Positions 34,391 to 42,804 of a stretch of 64,000 nucleotides of DNA are shown one piece after another. This DNA comes from CANMIH01 sp049116335. GTDB lineage: Bacteria > Pseudomonadota > Alphaproteobacteria > Rhodobacterales > Rhodobacteraceae. The notes beneath the pieces were generated by a model, which saw nothing but the letters and a program-made list of their open reading frames with translations, did not search any database and was not told the DNA's origin. Location: the NCBI GenBank assembly GCA_049116335.1, contig JAGDYZ010000008.1:248001-312000 (forward strand). Direction: 5' to 3'. Every line of letters begins with the position of its first letter. Within the stretch, counting starts at the first letter, position 1. Position numbers and translations under genes: made by a program.

Positions 34391-34426
34391 TTGTCATGAG
34401 ACTGTCAGTTGTCAGGATTTTGTCAG
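34391..34426. repeat. Tandem imperfect 18-bp direct repeat with four TGTCA units
   Basis: TTGTCATGAGACTGTCAG (34391-34408) is followed at once by TTGTCAGGATTTTGTCAG (34409-34426). TGTCA therefore occurs at 34392, 34403, 34410 and 34421 (steps 11, 7, 11). It ends ten bases before the GTG start of the WYL regulator and contains most of its ribosome-binding region, so it looks like an autoregulatory operator, possibly shared with the divergent tat operon 130 bases away. Confidence 0.7.
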
Positions 34427-34435
34427 GAGACTCGC

Positions 34436-35089
34436 GTGAAACGTGCGGACCGCCTCTATCAGTTGATGCAACGCCTAAGGGATGGGCAGCTCCATACTGC
34501 CGAAGCCATGGCGCAGGATTTGGATGTGTCGGTGCGCACAATCTATCGTGACATGGAAACCCTTGCCTCATCAGGTGTGCCGGTCGAAGGCGCACGGGGC
34601 TATGGCTATACCATCGGCGCCGCGATCACCCTGCCCCCGTTGAACCTGACCGAGGGCGAATTTCAAGCACTTCACCTGGCGTTGGCCACTTTGGGGGCGG
34701 CTGAGCTAGATCAACTGAGCCTCGATGCCCGTGGTCTGGCCAACAAGATTGACGCGGTCTTGCCAGAAGAGACCGGCACCACCCCGCCCCCGTTTGGATT
34801 TGCCACCGATAGCTTTGCCGAAGCGGCCCGTGGATTTGCCCATATGCCGGCCATCCGCGCGGCGATTCGTGCCCGGCAAAAACTGCGGATCACCACCGCC
34901 GACAGTGAACAGGACATTCGCCCATTGCATCTTGAGTATTGGGGGCGGATCTGGACCTGCATCTGCTGGTCCGAGACCAATCGCGATTTCCTTCCCCTGC
35001 GGGTTGACCGGATCACATCGCTTGCGCCGCTGCCCGGTCTTTTTGTGAATGAGCCGGGCAAAACACTGGCGGATTATCGCGGGGCTTAA
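34436..35089 (+). CDS. YafY-type HTH/WYL-domain transcriptional regulator
   Basis: A 217-residue regulator with a winged helix (VKRADRLYQLMQRLRDG, recognition helix VSVRTIYRDMETLASSG) and a C-terminal WYL-like ligand domain (RPLHLEYWGRIWTCICWSETNRDFLPLRVDRI). I chose GTG 34436 because AGGAGA lies five bases before it; an in-frame ATG at 34409 lies inside the repeat region. It is divergent from tatA, and four TGTCA units sit in front of it. Its stop overlaps the end of the convergent cupin gene by four bases. Different in sequence from the WYL regulator at 20212. Confidence 0.88.
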   Translation: MKRADRLYQLMQRLRDGQLHTAEAMAQDLDVSVRTIYRDMETLASSGVPVEGARGYGYTIGAAITLPPLNLTEGEFQALHLALATLGAAELDQLSLDARGLANKIDAVLPEETGTTPPPFGFATDSFAEAARGFAHMPAIRAAIRARQKLRITTADSEQDIRPLHLEYWGRIWTCICWSETNRDFLPLRVDRITSLAPLPGLFVNEPGKTLADYRGA

Positions 35090-35397
35090 ACACTGCCTGC
35101 GCGCTCAATCACCAAAACCCGCGCGTCACCTTTGGGATGGGCGACATGTTCATCACCGCTTTCAGCGTGGAAAATATCGCCGACGGTCAAGGGGATAATC
35201 CGCTCTTGCCCCGCCTCGCGCACATGCATGTCCACGATCCCATCCAGCACAACAAAGACCTCGGCCCCATCGTTTACGTGCCAGATATATGGCGCATCGG
35301 TCCAATGGAGCCGCACCGTGGCGCCGTCGATCTGATCAATATCCAATGCGCCCCAGGCGCGTGGGGCGGTGAAGTCTTTTGCGGTTATTTTCTGCAT
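35086..35397 (-). CDS. Small cupin-domain protein
   Basis: A 103-residue single cupin with the two half-motifs visible: WHVNDGAEVFVVLDGIVDMHV and GDIFHAESGDEHVAHPKG. The first histidine pair is reduced (only one His, WHVND), but the second motif keeps its histidine residues. Metal binding is likely and function unknown. I chose ATG 35397, which has AGGA seven bases upstream, over the frame start at 35442. It is convergent with the WYL regulator and divergent from an Lrp/AsnC regulator (98-base gap), which may control it. Confidence 0.85.
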   Translation of the reverse strand: MQKITAKDFTAPRAWGALDIDQIDGATVRLHWTDAPYIWHVNDGAEVFVVLDGIVDMHVREAGQERIIPLTVGDIFHAESGDEHVAHPKGDARVLVIERAGSV

Positions 35398-35494
35398 GTC
35401 ACATCCTTTTCTATCCCGAAAAGATGTCGACCATTTGGACAAAGCCCGCCAGATTGCAATCCGACGTTATCTGCCTGCGAAACGGGGGAATTGC

Positions 35495-35908
35495 ATGGAC
35501 GCAACCGACAAACGCATTCTGGCGTTGCTGCACAACAATGCCCGCATGCCCTTTGCAGAGATCGGGCGGGCCATTGGATTGTCACGTACCGCCGTGCAGG
35601 ATCGGGTTGCCCGATTGGAAGCCAATGGCACCATCGCCGGGTATCATACCAAGATCACCAACCGCGAGGCGCTCCCGCTTCAGGCCATTGTGACGGTCAA
35701 GATCACCAGCCGCCCCTGCGATCCGGCCCTGAACTGGCTGGCGTCTCTGCCTGAGGTGCATCAGGTTATGTCGATTGCCGGGGAATTTGATGCCTTGCTG
35801 TTGTGTCATGTTGCCGATGCCGGTCACTTCAGCCGCCTGAACGACACCATTGGCTCCAACCCGTTGATCGCCAGCGCAACCTCACATCTGGTTCTGCGGC
35901 AATTGTGA
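35495..35908 (+). CDS. Lrp/AsnC family transcriptional regulator
   Basis: A 137-residue feast/famine regulator. The N-terminal HTH is MDATDKRILALLHNNARMPFAEIGRAIGLSRTAVQDRVARLEANGTI and the C-terminal RAM domain includes VHQVMSIAGEFDALLL. ATG 35495 is preceded by GGGGGA. Members bind amino acids or metabolites; the ligand here is unknown. Divergent from the small cupin gene, it is likely to regulate it. It converges on the aldolase gene. Confidence 0.9.
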   Translation: MDATDKRILALLHNNARMPFAEIGRAIGLSRTAVQDRVARLEANGTIAGYHTKITNREALPLQAIVTVKITSRPCDPALNWLASLPEVHQVMSIAGEFDALLLCHVADAGHFSRLNDTIGSNPLIASATSHLVLRQL

Positions 35909-35944
35909 ACACCCGCCTTCCGAACGGCCATCAGGCTCAGCAAT

Positions 35945-35972
35945 AAAAAAGGGCCCCGCAAATGCGAGGCCC
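35945..35972 (-). terminator. Terminator of the aldolase gene
   Basis: On the minus strand, GGGCCTCGC / GCGGGGCCC (one mismatch, loop ATTT) is followed by TTTTTT; it lies between the two convergent stops. Confidence 0.85.
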
Positions 35973-35995
35973 GATGTCTTTGCAATGCTACCGCC

Positions 35996-36886
35996 TTAGA
36001 GCGACGCTTGGAAGATCTTCTCGATGTTGCCACCCAGCGCCGTGTTAAACTCGTCGTCCGACTGTTGTTTGGCCAGACCTTCGGTCAATGCGCGGCTGAA
36101 CGAAGCGATCATTTTCGGCTGACGGGTCAAACGGTCACAGGCCTCTTCGGTCGAATAGCCCCCCGAGAGCGCCACAACGCGCAGCACGCGCGGATGATCG
36201 GCCAGCGTGTCATAAAGACCATCTTCGTTCGGAATGGTCAGCTTGAGCATCACATTCTGGCCACCTGCCAGCGTATCAAGCTGCGCCGCGATCTCGGCTT
36301 TCAGGATCGCTTCCGCTTCGGTTTTGCTCTCCGAGTGAATGTTCACTTCCGGCTCGATGATCGGCACCAGACCGGCGTTGCACACCTCTTTGCCCAGATC
36401 AAACTGCTGCGCCACCACGGCGGCGATGCCCTCGGCATTGGCCTCGTGGATGACCGAACGCTCTTTGGTACCAAAGATGCCAAAGCCTTTGGCGTCGCTC
36501 AGCATGTCCGCCAGACCCGGGATCGGCTTGAGCATCTGAACGCCGTTGGCCTGATCTTCCAGACCTTTGTCGATTTTCAGGAAAGGCACCACGCCGCGAT
36601 CTTCCCACAGCAGCTGTGCCACAGGCTTGCCTTCGATTTCACCGCGCATGGTGCGATCAAACAGGATTGCGCCGATGACTTTGTCTTTGGTGAAAGCAGG
36701 CGACAGAATAATCCGGCTGCGCATCGCATGGATTTCGTCGAACATGGCCACATCGCCATCATACATGTCTTCGGTCACACCGTAGAGACCCAGCGCCTTG
36801 GGGGTCGACCCACCCGACTGGTCCAGCGCTGCGATAAAGCCCTTGCCGGCAACCATCTGGTCTTTTTGTTGATCAAACTGTCCCAT
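35996..36886 (-). CDS. fda: Class I fructose-bisphosphate aldolase
   Basis: Schiff-base aldolase of 296 residues, the same length as the Staphylococcus aureus class I enzyme. It opens with MGQFDQQKDQMVAGKGFIAALDQSGGSTPKAL; PIIEPEVNIHS carries the acidic residue and NVMLKLTIPNE the lysine expected to form the Schiff base; ALSGGYSTEEACDRL binds phosphate. It acts in gluconeogenesis and glycolysis between fructose-1,6-bisphosphate and the triose phosphates. It is monocistronic, with its own terminator. Confidence 0.93.
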   Translation of the reverse strand: MGQFDQQKDQMVAGKGFIAALDQSGGSTPKALGLYGVTEDMYDGDVAMFDEIHAMRSRIILSPAFTKDKVIGAILFDRTMRGEIEGKPVAQLLWEDRGVVPFLKIDKGLEDQANGVQMLKPIPGLADMLSDAKGFGIFGTKERSVIHEANAEGIAAVVAQQFDLGKEVCNAGLVPIIEPEVNIHSESKTEAEAILKAEIAAQLDTLAGGQNVMLKLTIPNEDGLYDTLADHPRVLRVVALSGGYSTEEACDRLTRQPKMIASFSRALTEGLAKQQSDDEFNTALGGNIEKIFQASL

Positions 36887-36988
36887 GTCACGTCCTTGTC
36901 TAAAGGTCTTTGCGCTTCCCTTTAACCGAGGCGCTTGCTGCTGAATAGATCTGAGCGAAAGGTTTTAGCGCTAACGATTTGACAGAGA

Positions 36989-37009
36989 CGAATTTTCAAC
37001 GAAAATTCG
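36989..37009. repeat. Palindrome CGAATTTTC-N3-GAAAATTCG, copy 1 (intergenic)
   Basis: A 9-bp perfect inverted repeat with loop AAC, just downstream of the P450 stop (minus strand) and upstream of the aldolase gene. It recurs at 37044-37065 inside the P450 3' end. The pair looks like a small dispersed repeat or a dual terminator. Confidence 0.7.
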
Positions 37010-37020
37010 CAGTTCTCCGC

Positions 37021-38415
37021 TCACACATCTCGACGCGCGCCCGCCGAATTTTCAAGAAAATTCGGTTTCTCCCGCCGCGCGATTTTCAGATGTATCCCAT
37101 CCCTTGACCGCACGGTCAAATGCGCTTCGGGCACTGGCACCTTGCCGTCGACCAGCGTAACCCTGAGATCCCGCAGCAACAGACCCAGCATCAGCACGCC
37201 CTCAACCATGGCAAACCCCGCCCCGGTGCAGACGCGTGGCCCGGCAGAAAACGGCATATAGGCATCGCGGCCACAGGTCTTTGCTTCAGGCCCCTGCCAG
37301 CGTTCGGGTTTGAACTCATCTGGGTCCGACCAGATCCGCTCATGCCGATGCAGGTGCCAAGGGCTCAACACCATCTGCGACCCGACCGGCACATCGCGGT
37401 CGCGAAAACGTTCTGGGCATGTCGCCTCGCGCACCATCATCGGCACCGGCGGATACAGCCGCAGCACCTCACGGAACACATCACGTGTCACCCGCAGTTT
37501 CGACACCTCAGAAAAATCTCCGGTCAGTTCCTGCGCCTCAGCCGCGATTTTTTCCTGCCAATCGGGATTGATCGCCATAAGGTACAAGGCCCAGGCCAGC
37601 GCACTGGCGCTGGTTTCATGACCTGCGAGGAAAAAGATCGCGACCTGATCGACCATTTCCTCAGCCGTAAAGGTCTCGCCGGTTTCGGGATCAACCGCTG
37701 TCATGATCTTAGTCGCCAGATCATCCGGGGCGGTTCCGGCTTTGATTGCCGCCATTCGGTCGTTTGTCAGTTGCGCAATCAAACCGCGAATTTTTTCCGC
37801 CGCCTGCTTGGTATCTTTGCGGAAAAATCGCGGCATCCAGCGCGGCAAAGGCACAAAGGCAGCAAGGTTCAAGATCGGCTGACTGCGCTGATAGGCGCGA
37901 AATTCGTGAAAGACCTCAGAGGCCACTTCATGTTCGATCGGAATGGAAAACAGCGTGCGAAAGATCACGTCGGCGGCAGCGTGGCTGGTGATCTCTTCGA
38001 TCTCGACCTCTGCCCCGGCATTTTCTGCCAACCGGTCGCGCGCAGCACAGCTTGCGGCCCACATCGCGGGAAAGGTATCGCGCAGCCGCCCGCCCTCAAA
38101 GGCCGGATCAATGATGCGGCGCTGGCGCAACCATGTCTCGCCATTGGTCAAAAACACCGAGTCCCCCAGCAGCGGCCGCAGGCCCTCACTGATCCGACCC
38201 GACTTTGGGAAATCCATAGGCCGGTCTTTGAGCACGGTTTTCACCAGATCCGGCTGATTGACCATAAACGAGCGGAAGAACGGCGTGCGGAACTCAGCCA
38301 TCCAGGCGCGATACAACCGTGCGGGCTGGGCCGACAGAATATCCTGCCTGAACAGTTTGACATAGCGCCACAGCGAGACCCGATCCGGTCGCGCCGCAGG
38401 TTTAGGAGGTTTCAT
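37021..38415 (-). CDS. Cytochrome P450
   Basis: A 464-residue haem-thiolate monooxygenase. The I-helix has AGHETSASALAW, the K-helix EVLRLYPPV with the E-x-x-R pair, the meander FKPERW and the haem loop FSAGPRVCTGAGFAMVEG. The N-terminus is not membrane-anchored, so it is soluble and uses separate redox partners, which are not in this window. Substrate unknown. It starts inside the last codon of the upstream hydrolase gene (ATGA overlap), so the two are co-expressed. The 3' end contains the second AATTTTC palindrome. Confidence 0.92.
   Translation of the reverse strand: MKPPKPAARPDRVSLWRYVKLFRQDILSAQPARLYRAWMAEFRTPFFRSFMVNQPDLVKTVLKDRPMDFPKSGRISEGLRPLLGDSVFLTNGETWLRQRRIIDPAFEGGRLRDTFPAMWAASCAARDRLAENAGAEVEIEEITSHAAADVIFRTLFSIPIEHEVASEVFHEFRAYQRSQPILNLAAFVPLPRWMPRFFRKDTKQAAEKIRGLIAQLTNDRMAAIKAGTAPDDLATKIMTAVDPETGETFTAEEMVDQVAIFFLAGHETSASALAWALYLMAINPDWQEKIAAEAQELTGDFSEVSKLRVTRDVFREVLRLYPPVPMMVREATCPERFRDRDVPVGSQMVLSPWHLHRHERIWSDPDEFKPERWQGPEAKTCGRDAYMPFSAGPRVCTGAGFAMVEGVLMLGLLLRDLRVTLVDGKVPVPEAHLTVRSRDGIHLKIARREKPNFLENSAGARRDV
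37044..37065. repeat. Palindrome CCGAATTTTC-N2-GAAAATTCGG, copy 2 (inside P450 C-terminus)
   Basis: A 10-bp perfect inverted repeat with an AA loop, with the same core as copy 1 35 bases away. It lies in the codons of the P450 tail (PNFLENSA), after the haem-binding and C-terminal beta region, so the insertion of such an element may have extended the tail. Confidence 0.7.
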
Positions 38416-39632
38416 GCGGCAACACTCGTAAATTTCGACACCGCATGGTCAATCCGGCTGCTGGACGGCGGCCTATTGGCATAGCGCGCATCCAGAGTGA
38501 TCGGCCCGGCGGTGATTTGGAAGTAATCATAATCCAGCGGGCGATCAAAGGCGCAAAGATATTGAAAATGCAGGCGGAAAAACTTCCAGCGCAGCTCTTT
38601 CCAACGCTCCGGGCTCAGCGATTTGGTGAACTGTGCCGAAAAAACCAAGGGCCAGCGTTTGCCCTCTGGGGCAACTCCCGAAACCGACACCGGATCACAC
38701 AGCGCGAAGGCACAACCGTCGCCGGGCGCGGTCACATCCACCCATGCCAGCTCCTTACGGGTGCACAGATATTGCAAGTCGGCGCGCAGACGATGGGCGT
38801 CACGCAGGAACGACACCATAGGCACCACCTGACCGAGGCTTAAAAAACTCAAAGCAGGCCCGGTCTCCGGCACCCGTCCTGCTCGGATCAGATCCGCAAG
38901 GATCGACACCGCCAGATGCGCACCCGAGCTGTGTCCCACCACCAGAACCTCATCCACATCGCCGGTCAGCGCCTCGGCAATCACATCGCCAAACTCCGCC
39001 AGACGCGCCTCAAGTTCGGGTGGATTGGCCCCGCGATAGCGGGCCGAATAGGCGTAGTCATGCATCAGATAATAGACAAAGGTCTTGCCGTCTTTGGCTT
39101 TGAACCAGCGCAGCACAAAGACCGTGATCGCCGCCCAAGCCACTGCACCCAGCATCAAAGCCACCGCCCCGATCCAAGGCGTGGTCAGTCCGACCAACGC
39201 AAAGCCCGCCCAGCCGAGCAGCAGCGCCAGAACCAGCTGCACAATCAAGGCGCCCACCGGATAGAGTGCGGCCATGACCGGCCCCTTGCGCAGCTTCATA
39301 AGACGCCACAGTGCACCGGTGGCAATGTACTCCCAGGCGGTACGTGCCAGTTGCGCATAGGTGGCGGGAATGCTGTTGGACATGCTGTCGCGGACAATAT
39401 CCGACCAGACCAGAACCTCGACATCTGCCTGCACCTCGGCCCCCTCCATCTGGCTGGTGACATGCCAGCCATAGGGGCCTTTGGTCTGTTTTGGGGCCAG
39501 CGCGATCTCATAGCCCGAAATCCCGGCTTGCGCGGCGCCCTCTTTGCGATAAAGCTCCCGGTATCGCCGAGGGTGGATGGGGTCATAGCCGGGAATGTAA
39601 AACACCCGGCGCCGCCGAACTGATTGCTCCAT
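38412..39632 (-). CDS. Membrane-associated alpha/beta hydrolase-like protein
   Basis: A 406-residue protein with no firm family name. The N-terminal part begins MEQSVRRRRVFYIPGYDP (a serine-hydrolase-like strand 1 and loop). Two hydrophobic segments at about residues 118-172 are followed by a nucleophile elbow, VVGHSSGAHLAVSIL, and a C-terminal LHFQYLCAFDRPLDYDYFQIT segment. The order fits an alpha/beta hydrolase into which a membrane hairpin has been inserted. It overlaps the P450 start by four bases, suggesting that they act on the same hydrophobic ester or lipid. Confidence 0.7.
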   Translation of the reverse strand: MEQSVRRRRVFYIPGYDPIHPRRYRELYRKEGAAQAGISGYEIALAPKQTKGPYGWHVTSQMEGAEVQADVEVLVWSDIVRDSMSNSIPATYAQLARTAWEYIATGALWRLMKLRKGPVMAALYPVGALIVQLVLALLLGWAGFALVGLTTPWIGAVALMLGAVAWAAITVFVLRWFKAKDGKTFVYYLMHDYAYSARYRGANPPELEARLAEFGDVIAEALTGDVDEVLVVGHSSGAHLAVSILADLIRAGRVPETGPALSFLSLGQVVPMVSFLRDAHRLRADLQYLCTRKELAWVDVTAPGDGCAFALCDPVSVSGVAPEGKRWPLVFSAQFTKSLSPERWKELRWKFFRLHFQYLCAFDRPLDYDYFQITAGPITLDARYANRPPSSSRIDHAVSKFTSVAA

Positions 39633-39828
39633 AACTCTGCCTCACGTCACACAAAACCACCCTACCACCGGTTTCCGGCAACAATAAGACCGCATCTGTC
39701 CCATTATCCCCGCAGCCCTACGTGAAGATTTCATGGGAAATAGATTTCCACTTTCCCGCAATCTCCGCTTTCACTTTCGCATAACATCGTTTGGTAAACT
39801 TACCACCAAAGGGGAGAAACCCTTGCGG

Positions 39829-40791
39829 ATGAATGGATTTCCTGCGGATCTCATGAGGCTTGAGACGCCGCGTAAGATTGAAACTTTCATGGCCCAGCTT
39901 TGTATTGCGTTGCTGGGCGCGCTTGTGGTGAAAAACCTCTATGTCGGATTGTACGCGCTGGCCGGGTTGATCTTACTGCTCAAGCTGATGCTGTTGGCAG
40001 ACCTTGCCTGGCAAACACGCGGCCGCCCCATACCAATCCCGATACCTGCCATCCTGTCAGTGCTGGTTCTGACCATTCTGGCCACCATCTACTATTGCGG
40101 CCCACAGGGGGCGCTTTGGGCGTTTCCCGCGATCATTGGTGTCAACCTGGTGGAAACCCGGCGTGCAGGCATCGCTCTGGCGCTTGTCCTCACCTGCGTC
40201 ACCCCCCTGATGGTCTACGCACAGGGGGCCCCCGACATGGCGCTGCGGCTGTTGCTGTCGCTGAGCGTGACCGCCGCCTACATGTGGTATTCCGTTGGCA
40301 AAATGCTTGAGCTGCAAAACCGACTGCTCTCCGCCAGCACCCATGACCCGCTCACCGACAGTTTCAACCGCCGGTACCTGGATTGGATTGTCACGCAGAT
40401 GCCGTCGGCGCAGATGGGTGTGCTGATCATCGACATTGACCATTTCAAACAGATCAACGACCGGCTGGGGCATGCGCAGGGGGATCTGGTGTTAAAGGCC
40501 GTCGCTGCGCTTATCAAAGATGAGCTTCGCACCGGCGACAGCCTTTACCGGATTGGCGGAGAAGAATTTGTTGTCCTGCTGCCCGAGACACAGCCCGAGG
40601 CCAGTCAGGCCGTCGCCCATCGCATTCGCCATCAAATTGCCTCGGCGCACATCCTGCCCGATCAGAGTGTCACCGTTAGCATTGGATATGCGCTAAAATC
40701 TCGGCTGGCGGCCTTTGAGGCCACGCTGACTGCCGCAGATGCACATTTGTATCGCGCCAAACGCGCCGGGCGAAATCGCGTCATGGGATAA
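39829..40791 (+). CDS. Membrane diguanylate cyclase (GGDEF)
   Basis: A 320-residue protein with about six hydrophobic segments (residues 20-165) as the sensor, followed by a GGDEF-type domain. The signature is GGEEF, which is active in most proteins. An inhibitory I-site, RTGD, lies exactly five residues before it, so feedback control by c-di-GMP is expected. The start could be ATG 39829 or TTG 39823; GGGGAG at 39811 fits the TTG slightly better. No receiver or known sensor domain is seen. It should make c-di-GMP in response to a membrane signal. Confidence 0.9.
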   Translation: MNGFPADLMRLETPRKIETFMAQLCIALLGALVVKNLYVGLYALAGLILLLKLMLLADLAWQTRGRPIPIPIPAILSVLVLTILATIYYCGPQGALWAFPAIIGVNLVETRRAGIALALVLTCVTPLMVYAQGAPDMALRLLLSLSVTAAYMWYSVGKMLELQNRLLSASTHDPLTDSFNRRYLDWIVTQMPSAQMGVLIIDIDHFKQINDRLGHAQGDLVLKAVAALIKDELRTGDSLYRIGGEEFVVLLPETQPEASQAVAHRIRHQIASAHILPDQSVTVSIGYALKSRLAAFEATLTAADAHLYRAKRAGRNRVMG

Positions 40792-40839
40792 GGCCCGCGC
40801 CTTGCACCGGCAGGGCCAAAGGTGCCGCAACCGGTGGTC

Positions 40840-41592
40840 TTACCCAAATGTGGCGAGCACCGGGAAGGTTTCCAGCAACCAAAAGGCCAGAGCCGTGAAG
40901 GCCCCTGTGATCAACGCCACCCCTACCGCGACCAGCAGCAGCCCCATCAGCTTTTCAATCAATGCCATATGACGTTTGATCTTGTTCATCAGGGTCATGG
41001 CACGGGTCAGAAACACCGCTGCCAGAAAGAACGGGATGCCAAGCCCAGCCGCATAGACCGCCAGCAAAACAGTCCCGCGTGACACTGAAGCCTCGCTTGC
41101 GGCCATCGACAGGATCGCCCCCAGTTGCGGACCGATACAGGGTGTCCAGCCAAAGGCAAAGGCCAGCCCGAGAACATAGGCCCCAAAGGCCGATCCGCCT
41201 GCCTCACCGGTGTCCATGCGCGCCTCACGGTCCAAAAACGGGATGCGAAACACATTGAGGAAATGCAGGCCAAAGATCACCACAACCACACCGGAGACCT
41301 GCGACAGGATCTCTTGGTTATTGAGGAAAAAGGACCCCATCCAAGAGGCTGTAAAGCCTAAGAAAATAAACACCGTCGACAGACCAAGCACAAAGAACAG
41401 CGCCGCCAAGATAACTTTGGCCCGCGCGGTTCCGCCCTCCTGCATCTCGCCCACCGTCATGCCCGACATAAAGGCCAGATAGGGCGGCACGATGGGCAGC
41501 ACGCAGGGGCTGAGAAAGGAGATAATCCCAGCGGCCAGGGCCACAAACATAGCGGGGAGCAGTGATGCGTCGATGATGTCGATTCCAAACAT
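40840..41592 (-). CDS. ccdA: CcdA/DsbD-type thiol-disulfide transmembrane transporter
   Basis: A 250-residue, six-segment membrane protein of the CcdA family, which carries reducing power across the inner membrane. The two conserved cysteines are in FLSPCVLPIVPPY and GWTPCIGPQLGA. It therefore feeds cytochrome c assembly or periplasmic disulfide reduction. It is divergent from a TusA-like sulfurtransferase gene with about 90 bases between them. Confidence 0.92.
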   Translation of the reverse strand: MFGIDIIDASLLPAMFVALAAGIISFLSPCVLPIVPPYLAFMSGMTVGEMQEGGTARAKVILAALFFVLGLSTVFIFLGFTASWMGSFFLNNQEILSQVSGVVVVIFGLHFLNVFRIPFLDREARMDTGEAGGSAFGAYVLGLAFAFGWTPCIGPQLGAILSMAASEASVSRGTVLLAVYAAGLGIPFFLAAVFLTRAMTLMNKIKRHMALIEKLMGLLLVAVGVALITGAFTALAFWLLETFPVLATFG

Positions 41593-41685
41593 ACTTTGGA
41601 CTTAGGCGATATTTGTCGGCGCGTCACCGGGTCAGCCGGTCACATCATTGTGGACGGCAAGAAACTTCTCGCTTACCTGATGGGT

Positions 41686-41910
41686 ATGACCCATGAACTT
41701 GATGCCGTGGGGCTTTTGTGCCCCCTCCCCGTTCTGAAAACCCGCAAACGTCTGGGTGCTCTTGCACCGGGCGACCTGATCATCGTGCGCACCGACGACC
41801 CCGCCGCCGTGATCGACATGCCGCATTACTGCAACGAATCCGGCCATGTTCTCGAAAATCAGGCGCAGGACGGTGACCAGATGATATGGACTATCCGCAA
41901 AGTGGGGTAA
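41686..41910 (+). CDS. TusA-family sulfurtransferase
   Basis: A 74-residue TusA/SirA-like protein with the signature VGLLCPLPVLKTRKRL, whose cysteine carries the persulfide. Small members serve tRNA thiolation, Moco or oxidation of sulfur; TusA itself is one of several candidates. I chose ATG 41686 (MTHELDAVG), the usual start of the family; the frame opens earlier, at 41596, and an ATG at 41680 is also possible, and none has a good ribosome-binding site. The CcdA neighbour is divergent, so a thiol or sulfur theme is conceivable. Confidence 0.85.
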   Translation: MTHELDAVGLLCPLPVLKTRKRLGALAPGDLIIVRTDDPAAVIDMPHYCNESGHVLENQAQDGDQMIWTIRKVG

Positions 41911-41970
41911 TGTGTCAGTGTCTTGAAGCGTAGGTACCGTTCCCGTGACATGTGTGTGTGACCATCCAAA

Positions 41971-42726
41971 ATGCCTTTTCTCTTTTTGATCTTTGCCTTG
42001 TTTTTACCCGCAGCGGTGGCAGCGGGTTCTCCCTACCTCTCCAACGAAGCCACGATTGAACATGCCGATTGGGGGGAGATCTCCGTCGGGATGTTGTTTG
42101 GTGACGGAATTATTGTCCCAGATCCAAAGCGGATTGTTGTGATGGATGCCGACGGGCTTCTGCTCGCGACCAGCGAGATTTCGATCGCTCTTGAGCTTTT
42201 CGAAACCCGTTCAGGACCGCAGCCCTTTGTCGGGTATAACCGATCTCTGGGTCTGCTGTATCTGCCTGAACCGACAACCTGGAAACGCAGTCTTCTCATT
42301 CGTCCCCCCGGTAAAAAGACCGGCTTGCCCTTTCCAGAAGAGCTCAACGCGTCCTATGGCTTTTCCTCTCGCAAGGCCGCCTTTCACGAACGCCTTTGGT
42401 ACGAAGCGCGCCTCATTCAGCAGCAGCCCCTCCTGTTTTTCATCGCTGTAATCTGGTGGAGTTTTATGTTTTTTGGGTTTGCGCGGATCATTCTGCGATG
42501 GAAGCGCAATGATTGGCAGATTCTCCCTGTGACCGCAGAAGGGGTTTGGCGTTTCCTCGTAGCTGGACTGATATGTTATGCGATGGGGTATCTCACGTTT
42601 ATCACGTGGATTGTTGAGCCCCCAGCGTCACTTGGGTTGGCGCTCCGCATCCCGGTCGGCATCCTATTGGCGTTTTGCCTCGCCCGCCTTTCCCTAGGAT
42701 GGAACGCAAAACCCGTTTCCAACTAA
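41971..42726 (+). CDS. Conserved membrane protein of unknown function (251 residues)
   Basis: No family is recognised. It has a hydrophobic N-terminus that reads as a signal peptide or anchor (MPFLFLIFALFLPAAVAAG). A periplasmic domain of about 130 residues follows with a central LLYLPEPTTWKRSLL, then three membrane segments near the C-terminus. That order resembles TIGR02186-like membrane proteins of Rhodobacterales, but I cannot confirm it. The ribosome-binding site is weak. It lies 60 bases after the TusA-like gene and precedes a shared terminator. Confidence 0.6.
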   Translation: MPFLFLIFALFLPAAVAAGSPYLSNEATIEHADWGEISVGMLFGDGIIVPDPKRIVVMDADGLLLATSEISIALELFETRSGPQPFVGYNRSLGLLYLPEPTTWKRSLLIRPPGKKTGLPFPEELNASYGFSSRKAAFHERLWYEARLIQQQPLLFFIAVIWWSFMFFGFARIILRWKRNDWQILPVTAEGVWRFLVAGLICYAMGYLTFITWIVEPPASLGLALRIPVGILLAFCLARLSLGWNAKPVSN

Positions 42727-42750
42727 GATCTGCTTACACACCGCCCCTGC

Positions 42751-42788
42751 ACAAGAAAACGCCCCGCATCCGCAGGGCGTTTTCTTGT
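42751..42788. terminator. Bidirectional terminator between the membrane protein and rne
   Basis: A 14-bp perfect stem, ACAAGAAAACGCCC with its complement, around a ten-base loop; both strands give T-rich tails. It serves two convergent genes. Confidence 0.88.
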
Positions 42789-42804
42789 GTCATTTGGTGT
42801 TGGA

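Noticed and set aside
36989..37065. An IS or transposon remnant around the AATTTTC palindromes
   Set aside because: No transposase frame, no longer terminal repeats and no target duplication; only the short palindromes are present.
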